Assembly: GCA_021802085.1 (NCBI GenBank)
Contig: JAKAAZ010000188.1
Coordinates: 1-6,957 of the forward strand
Source of the DNA: Acidobacteriota bacterium
GTDB taxonomy: Bacteria > Acidobacteriota > Terriglobia > Terriglobales > Acidobacteriaceae
Direction of reading: 5' to 3'
Length of the DNA stretch: 6,957 bases
A program made the position numbers and the translations under genes. Positions 1 through 5,816 of the stretch are shown here, in pieces. The number at the start of each line of letters is the position of its first letter. Position 1 is the first letter of the stretch. The notes under the pieces were generated by a model that searched no databases, was not told where the DNA came from, and saw only the letters and a program-made list of their open reading frames with translations.

Positions 1-899
1 TTCTCCTCGCTCACAATGCCGCGATCGAACACCCAGATTCTGCGCGCCTTGCCATACTTGCGCTCGACCATGCGCAGCATCGTTTCCATGGTTGAGACGT
101 CGCTGCGGTTGCCGTCGAATGTTTCGTAGCTGAACGGGAAGCCCTCGTGGTTGACGATCAGCGCGATCACCAGCTGCTCGCAGTCGGGCCGATGGTCCCG
201 CGAGTAGCCACGGCGAACCATCGGGTTCTTTTCCGCCGCGCCTTCCACATACGTGCTCGTCAGATCGTAAAGCAGCACGTCGAATTCGGCCCCGAACAAC
301 GCGCCATAACGCTCTTTCAGATGCCGCTCCAGCTTCGTCTTGTGCGGCAGGATGCGGTCCAGGCAGCGATACAGGCGGGTGTCGTTGATCTTGCCTTCTT
401 CAATCTCCAAAAGATCGTCCAGCGCCGTCGACGGATACCAGCGTTGCTCGATGGCCAACTCGCTGCCCGGCGCGCAGAGACGGTGGATGGCCAGCAACGC
501 CGCGATGCGCGACCAAGGCACATCGGCCACTTCACAATCGATGTGTTCCGCAAAGAAACAATCCAGTTCCAGCCGCTTCCACAGTTCCAGTCCGAGGAAA
601 CAGGAGCCGAACGACCGCGTTCTTTCCAGGCGCACCTTGTGCACCAGCACCCGCGCCAACTGCGGATCGTCCTCCGGCAGCGCCACAGTCGACGGGAACA
701 GTTTCAGTTGCCGCGTATCGCCCTGCTCGTTGAAAACTTCAATCGTCTTCACCCAGCGCGCCTGCGCCGAGTTGTTCAACTCGCCCAGATAGCAGATCGT
801 CCTCTGACGCGGGCCATCCGCCATGCGCACCGTTTCCACCAGCGACCAGTACGCGTGGACCTTGCCGTCTTTGCTGCGGCGGTGCGGACGCAGATACAT
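1..899 (-). CDS. IS1634-family (IS4 superfamily) transposase, N-terminal 299 residues, cut by window edge
   Basis: This is a DDE transposase that moves its own insertion sequence by cut-and-paste. I translated the reverse strand by hand from the ATG at 899; the frame stays open to the left edge. The protein begins MYLRPHRRSKDGK, with the stretch HAYWSLVETVR (residues 16-26) that typifies IS1634-family N termini. RTICYLGELN (33-42) follows. The RNase H-like core starts near residue 205: FDVLLYDLTSTYVEG (206-220) carries the probable first catalytic Asp (D212), and IWVFDRGIVSEE (288-299) carries the probable second (D292). The catalytic Glu and the rest of the protein lie beyond the window; family members usually run to about 550-600 residues, so roughly half is seen. 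No stop or frameshift interrupts the visible part. No good ribosome binding site precedes the ATG. An in-frame GTG at 953 is an alternative start, but the family-like N terminus favours 899. Confidence 0.88.
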   Translation of the reverse strand, partial: MYLRPHRRSKDGKVHAYWSLVETVRMADGPRQRTICYLGELNNSAQARWVKTIEVFNEQGDTRQLKLFPSTVALPEDDPQLARVLVHKVRLERTRSFGSCFLGLELWKRLELDCFFAEHIDCEVADVPWSRIAALLAIHRLCAPGSELAIEQRWYPSTALDDLLEIEEGKINDTRLYRCLDRILPHKTKLERHLKERYGALFGAEFDVLLYDLTSTYVEGAAEKNPMVRRGYSRDHRPDCEQLVIALIVNHEGFPFSYETFDGNRSDVSTMETMLRMVERKYGKARRIWVFDRGIVSEE

Positions 900-975
900 T
901 CTGCGAAGATCGTTCCACGACCTCAGGCGGCTTGCAAGAGGGTAGGTCTGCACTACATCGCATTTTCAAATCCCA

Positions 976-990
976 CTGTTGAGCCAACAG
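976..990. repeat. Small perfect hairpin in the IS terminal region
   Basis: CTGTTG (976-981) and CAACAG (985-990) are perfect inverted copies separated by AGC, giving a 6-bp stem with a 3-base loop. It lies about 75 bases upstream of the transposase start. It has no run of T on either side, so a terminator role is unlikely. It could be part of a transposase binding site or a structure limiting read-through translation into the transposase; neither can be shown from one copy. Confidence 0.35.
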
Positions 991-1114
991 GACTTGATCC
1001 CCTCCGACAGGTCAAAATAGCCGAAACTGTCAATTCCGTGACGAACTTTGGCTAGGGCTCTCATCATCTCAAAAGAAAGGTTTGAGCAATGCGATCAATC
1101 GAGATGGCGCTTAC

Positions 1115-4090
1115 TTACCGCTGCACCCGATGCAAAACCACCGGGATGCTTGAGGGCCGGTGGAAAGATGGATTCCTTGAAGGATCCGATCCATTGGGCG
1201 GAGGTCCAATGGCCGGTTGCTGGGCCGCCGGCGTCTCTGGGTGCGGCATCCGGAAGGGGAACTCGACCTTTCGCTGGAGATCGATTCGGTCCCCGGTCAG
1301 ACTTCCCGAATAGGTGCTATTGCCGACCTTGAACGAGACATTGCTGCCATCCAATTTGCCGTTTTCTATAGGGATGGGCGTTTCGTCTCCATTAGAGAAC
1401 CCACCGCCGCCCTCCACGGTGCCCGTGAGGCTGCTTCCACTCTGGATTAGAGTGAACACCATGGTTCCATTGCCCACGAGGAATGCAAGCGGGCCGGTAA
1501 CAGCGTCCGACGATGGCAAGGGGCGCCACAGGCCAGTAATACCCGAGCCGACTGGAACTTCGCGCTTCCATACTTCCGCCTGCGGACGGAGTGTCACCGC
1601 CTTTGCGTCAATCGTCACGCTGGCTGGCGCGAGTCCAGGCGAAGTAGCTCGAACGGTGATACTCCCATCCGCTTTGGTGGACTGAACAATCGCCATGCAA
1701 AGGCCGGAAAAGGCCCTTCGGGACGTGCCCTTGTCGGACTCTTGGTCGGTGGGGTCGCCGTTGCCAACGCCGATCAACTGTCCACTGCCGGAGACGCTGA
1801 ATGCCACTTCGTTGTTGGTAATCGGTACAACGCGGTCCTGTGCGTCGCGAACCTCGACGGCGAACATGGCGACGTCTTCCCCATCGGCGTTGATCGTTCG
1901 CCGGTCGGCTTTCATCGCCAACTTCGCAGCGGGGCCTGTGGTTTCCCGCTTGGCCGTCATCGCCAGCTTGCCGTCTTTATAGCCGCGTGCCTCAATAACG
2001 CCGGGAGCATAGGTGACGTTCCACGCCACATGCGAATCCTTTTTCACTTCCTTTGTGCCGAGGCTCTGTCCGTTGACGAGCAGCTCGACCTTGTCCAGGT
2101 TCGAATAGACCCAGACGGCGATCTCATTTCCCTCCATGCCCGGCCAGTTCCAATGCGGAAAGAGGTGAAGAACCGGCTTTGAAGTCCACCAGGACTGGTA
2201 GTAGTAGAACGAGTCCTTGGGGAAGCCGCAGGTATCGATGATCCCGTACTGCGAGCTGATGTTGGGCCACTCGTTGGGCGAGGGCTCTCCGCGGTAGTCG
2301 AAGCCTGTCCAGATAAACCCTCCTGCGAGCCAGGGCTGTGCATCGCAGAAACTCCACCAGCCCTCAGCCGATGCGCGGCCGGTTGTGGTGTATGGATCGT
2401 ACGAGCCCACATAGCCTTTTGCCGGGTCGGTAACGTAAATGCCGCGCGTGCCAACGGCGCTGACGGTCTCAGTGCCGATGACGGGTTTGCCGGGGTGGGC
2501 TTTGTGGTAGGCCGCGGCACCGGGATCCATGTAGTTGTAGCCGATGACGTCGCAAACGGCCAGGCCGCCGGTTCCGATGGCACCGGTGGGGGCGATGGAG
2601 ACGGGCCGCGTGCCATCGTATTTAGTGGCGACCGCTTTCATCGCGTCCAGAATCAGCACACCTCTTTCGGTGTTCGCCACTCGCTCTTCATTTCCCATTG
2701 ACCACATGAAGACGCTCGGATGATTGCGGTCACGGCGCACCAGGTCACCGAACTCGCTGAGGCCTTCGGGATTGGAAGACATCATGCGCGTCTCATCGAA
2801 GACCAGCATCCCCAGTTCGTCACAGGCATCGAGCAGTTCGGGAGTGGGAGGGTTATGGGAGGTGCGCAAGGCGTTGCAGCCCATATCCTGAAGCCTCCGG
2901 ACGCGGTAGTACTGCACGGCGTCGGGCAGCGCCACTCCCAGGCCGGCGTGGTCCTGGTGATTGCAGGTTCCTTTCACTTTGACGGATTTGCCGTTAAGGA
3001 AGAAGCCCTCTTCCGAGTCGAACTTTATGGTGCGAATGCCGAACGGCGTCTCGAAGCGATCAACGACCTGGTCTCCCGCCCGGATCTCCGTAACAAGTTT
3101 GTAGAGGTTTCTCTCTTCGAGGGACCATAGAAGCGGGTTGTTCACCACACACTCCTGCTCGTATGTGCGCTCTTCTCCTTTGGGAATGGAGGCGAGAGCA
3201 GTGGTGACTTTTTCCACCGCCTTGCCAGAGGGGTCAAGCACCGTAGAGATGACGCGTGCACTCTGCGCGCCGTTGCCATGATTGCTCACCTCGGTGCGGA
3301 TCGAGAGAGCAGCTTCGCCGGACCGAACCTGGGCAGAGACGAACGTGCCCCACTTCTTCACGTGGACGGGATCAGTCTTCACCAGCCAGACGTGGCGGTA
3401 AATCCCTGCACCCTCGTAAAACCAGCCGTCGCTCCGGGTAGCATCAACGCGAACTAGCAAGACGTTTCTACCGCCAGGATTGGCAAAGTCGGTTACGTCG
3501 AAGCTGAAAGGATCGTATCCGCCGCTGTGGTTGCCGATGTAAAAGTCGTTGAACACTACCATCGTTTCACGATATGAACCATCGAACTCGATGGTGAGCC
3601 GCTTGCCTGCGTCGGCGGCGGGAAGGTCAAAGATACGGCGATACCAACCGACGCTGGTGGTCGGATACGTACGGCCAAGCGGGTAGAATCCTTTGCTGGC
3701 AAGAGCGGGGTCGTTTTGAAATGGCAGCTCGACCGCCCAATCGTGGGGTAGATTCACAGGCTGCCAGTCGCCATCGTCGAACGCTAGCGCGCCTGCGGGA
3801 AGAAAGTTTCCAGTCTTCTGGAAGTTGCCAATCCTTCCATCTCCAAATTCGAAATCCTGGGAAGGATCGTCGGAATTGCCGAAGTGGAAACGCCAGCCGA
3901 AATCGAGGAGGAGACGCTCGCGTCCGGCTCCGGGCATTGAAGTTTCGCGCGGTGCACTTTTGGGAAGTGGTTCAGAATTCTGTCCGCTTTGGAGCGCCAC
4001 GCCCATGGGGCCGAGACCCTGGGCGGCTGCAACAGCGGCGGGCACCATCAGGCTTGTCTTCAACAGATCGCGCCGTGAAAAGCTTTTCAT
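1115..4090 (-). CDS. Tat-exported glycoside hydrolase family 2 enzyme (beta-galactosidase-like), 991 aa
   Basis: The protein is predicted to cleave terminal beta-linked sugars (probably galactose) from plant or microbial polysaccharide outside the cytoplasm. I chose the ATG at 4090 because it gives MKSFSRRDLLKTSL, a twin-arginine signal (SRRDLLK, residues 5-11) followed by an Ala-rich hydrophobic stretch. The open frame extends 48 codons further upstream to 4234, but that extension would bury the signal and is antisense to an integrase remnant. Domains are as follows: GH2 sugar-binding fold, about 57-240; Ig-like fold, about 243-352; TIM-barrel, about 358-640, with NHQDHAG (377-383) and LRTSHNPP (408-415); DUF4982-like, about 640-720; a second Ig/Big-like domain, about 722-832. 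SMGNEE supplies the acid/base E468, and IGTE supplies the nucleophile E541. Residues about 851-940 form a beta-rich lipocalin-like add-on that starts ITGLWRPL, followed by a Pro-rich tail. The gene is intact and its neighbours are not sugar genes. The exact sugar (galactose, glucuronate or mannose) cannot be read from sequence. Confidence 0.9.
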   Translation of the reverse strand: MKSFSRRDLLKTSLMVPAAVAAAQGLGPMGVALQSGQNSEPLPKSAPRETSMPGAGRERLLLDFGWRFHFGNSDDPSQDFEFGDGRIGNFQKTGNFLPAGALAFDDGDWQPVNLPHDWAVELPFQNDPALASKGFYPLGRTYPTTSVGWYRRIFDLPAADAGKRLTIEFDGSYRETMVVFNDFYIGNHSGGYDPFSFDVTDFANPGGRNVLLVRVDATRSDGWFYEGAGIYRHVWLVKTDPVHVKKWGTFVSAQVRSGEAALSIRTEVSNHGNGAQSARVISTVLDPSGKAVEKVTTALASIPKGEERTYEQECVVNNPLLWSLEERNLYKLVTEIRAGDQVVDRFETPFGIRTIKFDSEEGFFLNGKSVKVKGTCNHQDHAGLGVALPDAVQYYRVRRLQDMGCNALRTSHNPPTPELLDACDELGMLVFDETRMMSSNPEGLSEFGDLVRRDRNHPSVFMWSMGNEERVANTERGVLILDAMKAVATKYDGTRPVSIAPTGAIGTGGLAVCDVIGYNYMDPGAAAYHKAHPGKPVIGTETVSAVGTRGIYVTDPAKGYVGSYDPYTTTGRASAEGWWSFCDAQPWLAGGFIWTGFDYRGEPSPNEWPNISSQYGIIDTCGFPKDSFYYYQSWWTSKPVLHLFPHWNWPGMEGNEIAVWVYSNLDKVELLVNGQSLGTKEVKKDSHVAWNVTYAPGVIEARGYKDGKLAMTAKRETTGPAAKLAMKADRRTINADGEDVAMFAVEVRDAQDRVVPITNNEVAFSVSGSGQLIGVGNGDPTDQESDKGTSRRAFSGLCMAIVQSTKADGSITVRATSPGLAPASVTIDAKAVTLRPQAEVWKREVPVGSGITGLWRPLPSSDAVTGPLAFLVGNGTMVFTLIQSGSSLTGTVEGGGGFSNGDETPIPIENGKLDGSNVSFKVGNSTYSGSLTGDRIDLQRKVEFPFRMPHPETPAAQQPAIGPPPNGSDPSRNPSFHRPSSIPVVLHRVQR

Positions 4091-4141
4091 TCTTTTCCAT
4101 CCAGAGACAGTTTTGCGAGCTGGAAATGCGTACAGCAGATG

Positions 4142-4168
4142 AGTATAGCGCAGGGCGACAACTATCAA
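4142..4168 (-). promoter_or_regulatory. Candidate sigma70-type promoter for the GH2 gene
   Basis: Reading the minus strand, TTGATA (4168-4163, five of six to TTGACA) is followed after 15 bases by TATACT (4147-4142, five of six to TATAAT). Transcription would begin near 4135, leaving a leader of about 45 bases before the GH2 ATG. The spacing is shorter than the usual 16-18, so this is tentative. The start codon is preceded only by GGAAAAGA, a weak ribosome binding site. The promoter lies on the edge of the integrase remnant. Confidence 0.3.
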
Positions 4169-4370
4169 CCTGAGCGAAGCCACGCTGTACACGCTCAACA
4201 TCATCTTTGATAGGCAAATGCTGCAATGGTGCAAGGTCGAAGGCTACAAGCTCCTGCGGGAAGTGGACCTGCGCATTGTCCAGTCCTTTCGCGCGTCCTG
4301 GAAAGATGGGGCACTGTCAAAGAAGAAAAAACAGGAGCTGGTGACTGGATTTTTCGGGCACACTGTGCAG
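4149..4370 (+). pseudogene. Remnant of a tyrosine recombinase (integrase) N-terminal core-binding domain
   Basis: One plus-strand frame reads NLSEATLYTLNIIFDRQMLQ from 4167, then WCKVEGYKLLREVDL, VQSFRASWKDGALSKKKKQE and LVTGFFGHTVQ, ending near 4370. This pattern is the helical SAM-like core-binding domain of site-specific tyrosine recombinases: a 'xLYxLNIIFxxxxxWCxxxGYxLLxEVDL' helix pair, then 'FRxSWKxGxLSxKKKxExxxGFF'. A stop codon (4146-4148) precedes the frame. There is no plausible start codon before the homologous part, and after 4370 the sequence changes to an unrelated intergenic repeat. The catalytic domain with the Arg and Tyr active residues is absent, so the fragment of about 70 codons cannot recombine DNA. 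It marks a past mobile-element insertion. The family call comes from recognising the motif, without an alignment. Confidence 0.6.
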
Positions 4371-4380
4371 CGATCACCCT

Positions 4381-4408
4381 CTGGATTCTTTGCTGCGCTC
4401 AGAATGAC
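4381..4408. repeat. Palindromic dispersed intergenic repeat (REP-like, 'CATTCTGAGCGCAGC' type)
   Basis: The stretch is symmetric about position 4395. ATTCT (4385-4389) pairs with AGAAT (4401-4405), and GC (4392-4393) pairs with GC (4397-4398) around a TGC loop, with two mismatched bases per side. Read on the minus strand it gives GTCATTCTGAGCGCAGCAAA followed by GAATCC. I recognise this as the very common bacterial intergenic repeat whose spurious translations read 'SHSERSEES' or 'FFAALRMT'. It is a single copy here, so its dispersed nature is known from other genomes and cannot be seen in this window. It lies about 50 bases beyond the ccmC stop codon and directly abuts the broken end of the integrase remnant. 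Confidence 0.6.
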
Positions 4409-4424
4409 TCATCTTTATGTTGAA

Positions 4425-4437
4425 TACAGTACCTGTA
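4425..4437. repeat. Short inverted repeat downstream of ccmC
   Basis: TACAG (4425-4429) and CTGTA (4433-4437) form a 5-bp stem with loop TAC, beginning about 23 bases after the ccmC stop codon on the minus strand. No T run follows, so a Rho-independent terminator is not supported. It is the only symmetric element between ccmC and the REP-like repeat. Confidence 0.25.
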
Positions 4438-4459
4438 CATTCACCGGCCGAACGATTCT

Positions 4460-5161
4460 TTACGTCGTTTCGAGGGCTTGCAGGACTGACAGATGCTGCG
4501 CGTGCTGGCGTTTTCGTTCCAACTGATAGCGCAGGGTCACAAGCATCAGTCCCCAAACAAACCAGCCCGCGAGGTTCCACCAGACAGCAGGCCACATGCT
4601 GGGGTCGAGACCGGAGTTGGGGCCGCCGCCGATGACCGGGGATGGATGCTGGGTACGCCACCAGCGAATCGACATATAGACGATGGGAACATCGATCGCG
4701 GCGAAGACGGAGAGTACGGCGGCCAGGGTTTGCGTCTGCCCACCCGCGGTGAAGCGGCGGAGCAGCAGATAGCTGACATAGATCAGCCACAACATCAGAA
4801 AGCTGGTGAGGCGTTCGTCCCAGGTCCACCAGATGCCCCAGACGGGGCGCGCCCACAACATGCCGGTAGCGAGGCCAATGCTGCAAAAGATGAGCGTCAT
4901 TTCCGCGGAGGCGAGGGCCAGAGCATCGGCAGCCTGCGCGCGCAAAGGATTGGAGCGCCGCGTCGAGAGATAGACAATCGAGGCAATGAAGTTCACATAG
5001 GGGAACAGAAGCGCCAGGATGGCGGAAGGAAAGTGATAGTAAAAGATGCGCTGGATGTTGCCCATGGTGGCTTCCGTCGGGGCAACATAGATGGCTTGAT
5101 AGAAGCCCTCGGCGAGCAGGACCAGGGCAATCGGCAATCCTATCCAGAGGATTTTTTTCAT
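4460..5161 (-). CDS. ccmC: Cytochrome c maturation heme-handling protein CcmC, 233 aa
   Basis: CcmC is the membrane protein of the System I (Ccm) pathway that holds heme at the periplasmic face and attaches it to CcmE. The tryptophan-rich signature WGIWWTWDERLTS (residues 108-120) is the diagnostic WWD motif. Two histidines sit where the heme ligands of the family lie: H43 in FYYHFPSA and H172 in RTQHPSP. Six hydrophobic segments are visible at about 4-24, 40-64, 84-104, 118-135, 148-165 and 196-213, the usual CcmC topology with the WWD loop outside between helices 3 and 4. Length is close to the E. coli protein (about 245). The ATG at 5161 gives a typical MKKILWIGLPIAL start, although no clear ribosome binding site precedes it. 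It may be translated by coupling to ccmE, whose stop codon lies 35 bases upstream. The related CcsA/CcmF proteins are longer, so CcmC is the best call. Confidence 0.93.
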   Translation of the reverse strand: MKKILWIGLPIALVLLAEGFYQAIYVAPTEATMGNIQRIFYYHFPSAILALLFPYVNFIASIVYLSTRRSNPLRAQAADALALASAEMTLIFCSIGLATGMLWARPVWGIWWTWDERLTSFLMLWLIYVSYLLLRRFTAGGQTQTLAAVLSVFAAIDVPIVYMSIRWWRTQHPSPVIGGGPNSGLDPSMWPAVWWNLAGWFVWGLMLVTLRYQLERKRQHAQHLSVLQALETT

Positions 5162-5196
5162 GATGAGAAAAGGAACTTTCGCTATACAAATTTATT

Positions 5197-5640
5197 TTAG
5201 CGCGGCTGCGCCATGGAGGCCGTTTCGCTCGGTTTCGCTCCCGGCGCGGCGGGGGCGTACTTGGACGCGCATTTGGCCTGGATCTGAGTGGCGTGGAAGA
5301 CGCCATCGCGCCCGTACATGCCGACGGCCAGGGCCTGCGCATTGTCCTTGAATGTGTCTGGGGGAGGATCGCCGCCGCCGTAGTCGACGCGCAACTTGTT
5401 GCCTTGCTCCACCAGGGTGAACTGCATATGCGCGCCTTCGCGCTGGATGGAACCCGGTTCCACATTGCCCGCGACCCGCAGATGGCGCGTATAGGCGTGA
5501 TTGCCCATGCTTTGCAGTTCGTGGATGGTCACGTAATAGCTTTTGTTGGCGTTGACGCCGGTCACGGCCAGGTACAGGATGGTGCCGACGATGACGACCG
5601 TCGCAATGGTGACGCGGAGAGCAACATTATTTTTCTGCAC
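5197..5640 (-). CDS. ccmE: Cytochrome c maturation heme chaperone CcmE, CxxxY variant, 147 aa
   Basis: CcmE is a membrane-anchored periplasmic protein that binds heme covalently, taking it from CcmC and passing it to the cytochrome c ligation complex. It shows one N-terminal anchor (residues 8-28, VTIATVVIVGTILYLAVTG) and then an OB-fold beta-barrel: RHLRVAGNVEPGSI (52-65) is the conserved RVxGxVxxGS strand, and MQFTLVEQGNKLRVDYGG and DTFKDNAQALAVG (95-107) follow. The heme-attachment site reads QAKCASKYAP (121-130). Cys124 occupies the place of the usual histidine and Tyr128 is kept, making CxxxY instead of HxxxY. This Cys variant is known from some sulfate reducers and archaea. The start is GTG at 5640, chosen because AGGAG stands seven bases before it. 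The flexible C-terminal tail is Ala/Pro-rich. ccmE precedes ccmC, and no other ccm gene is in view. Confidence 0.92.
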   Translation of the reverse strand: MQKNNVALRVTIATVVIVGTILYLAVTGVNANKSYYVTIHELQSMGNHAYTRHLRVAGNVEPGSIQREGAHMQFTLVEQGNKLRVDYGGGDPPPDTFKDNAQALAVGMYGRDGVFHATQIQAKCASKYAPAAPGAKPSETASMAQPR

Positions 5641-5647
5641 GAACCTT

Positions 5648-5652
5648 CTCCT
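5648..5652 (-). promoter_or_regulatory. Strong ribosome binding site fixing the GTG start of ccmE
   Basis: The minus strand reads AGGAG (5652-5648), then seven bases (AAGGTTC), then GTG (5640-5638). This is an almost ideal Shine-Dalgarno match and spacing. It justifies the non-ATG start, since the first ATG inside the frame would remove the membrane anchor. Confidence 0.75.
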
Positions 5653-5660
5653 GCATATCT

Positions 5661-5690
5661 GCTATAAGGCTACCTTTTAGTATGCGCCAA
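5661..5690 (-). promoter_or_regulatory. Candidate promoter for ccmE-ccmC
   Basis: On the minus strand TTGGCG (5690-5685, four of six to TTGACA) is followed by TATAGC (5666-5661, four of six to TATAAT) with an 18-base spacer. Transcription would start near 5654 with a very short leader that barely contains the ribosome binding site. Both boxes are weak matches, so this is tentative. The palindrome at 5706-5721 would be centred about 59.5 bases upstream of that start, close to the -61.5 position used by upstream-binding CRP-type activators. Confidence 0.25.
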
Positions 5691-5705
5691 AAGTGAGAGA
5701 AATTG

Positions 5706-5721
5706 GGTGACCGGCATCACA
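5706..5721. promoter_or_regulatory. CRP/FNR-family-like operator palindrome between divergent genes
   Basis: The sequence GGTGACCGGCATCACA contains GTGA (5707-5710), six bases, then TCAC (5717-5720). This matches the CRP consensus TGTGA-N6-TCACA in nine of the ten specified bases. It lies in the only shared control region of the window, between ccmE (minus) and the metal ATPase (plus). A Crp/Fnr superfamily regulator is the natural candidate binder. No regulator gene is in the window, and half-site preferences of such proteins in this phylum are not something I can establish here. A chance occurrence is possible, but the location is favourable. Confidence 0.4.
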
Positions 5722-5742
5722 GATAACGCAATGGCGGAACGA

Positions 5743-5748
5743 TATAAG
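5743..5748 (+). promoter_or_regulatory. Candidate -10 element for the metal ATPase gene
   Basis: TATAAG matches TATAAT in five of six positions. No recognisable -35 box stands 16-18 bases upstream. If transcription starts about seven bases after this box, near 5755, the GTGA-N6-TCAC palindrome is centred at about -41.5. That is the arrangement of promoters in which a CRP/FNR-type activator replaces the -35 contact. The leader would be about 60 bases. Confidence 0.3.
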
Positions 5749-5816
5749 TTGAGGCTACGCAAGAAAAACCCAAACCGTAGAGTTGCGGTGAGGGAACGAG
5801 CCGCCAAGGTCACTCC

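Larger units (their letters stand above)
1..1020 (-). mobile_element. IS1634-type insertion sequence, one end visible
   Basis: One end of an insertion sequence enters from the left edge. It consists of the 5' half of a transposase gene (described separately) plus the non-coding stretch before it. That stretch includes a small perfect hairpin at 976-990. The outer terminal inverted repeat cannot be fixed, because the opposite end of the element lies outside the window and nothing is available to pair with it. The right boundary given here is therefore an estimate, somewhere between about 965 (the last position where the transposase frame is open) and about 1110 (just before the neighbouring GH2 stop codon). 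No target-site duplication can be checked. Family assignment rests on the transposase alone. Confidence 0.6.

Noticed and set aside
1028..1033. Perfect minus-strand TTGACA near the IS end as a promoter for the transposase
   Set aside because: No -10-like box occurs 16-18 bases downstream, so the hexamer alone is not enough.
147..1055. 302-codon plus-strand open frame
   Set aside because: It is antisense to the transposase, whose frame carries clear family motifs. The plus-strand product is Arg/Gln-rich with no recognisable domain, as expected for a GC-rich shadow frame.
1068..1086. CTCAAA / TTTGAG inverted repeat as a terminator for the GH2 gene
   Set aside because: The stem is only 6 bp and AT-rich with a 7-base loop, and no T run follows on the minus strand.
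4091..4234. 48-codon upstream extension of the GH2 gene
   Set aside because: It would place a non-conserved segment before the twin-arginine signal and lies antisense to the integrase remnant. The ATG at 4090 gives a normal Tat signal.
4218..4526. 102-codon plus-strand frame taken as an intact small gene
   Set aside because: Only the first part resembles an integrase. The rest is translation of the REP-like repeat and of antisense ccmC, so it is a remnant and not a complete gene.
4374..5465. 363-codon minus-strand open frame spanning ccmE and ccmC
   Set aside because: It runs in a different frame from both ccm genes and ends in the spurious peptide HSERSKESRG produced by the intergenic repeat.
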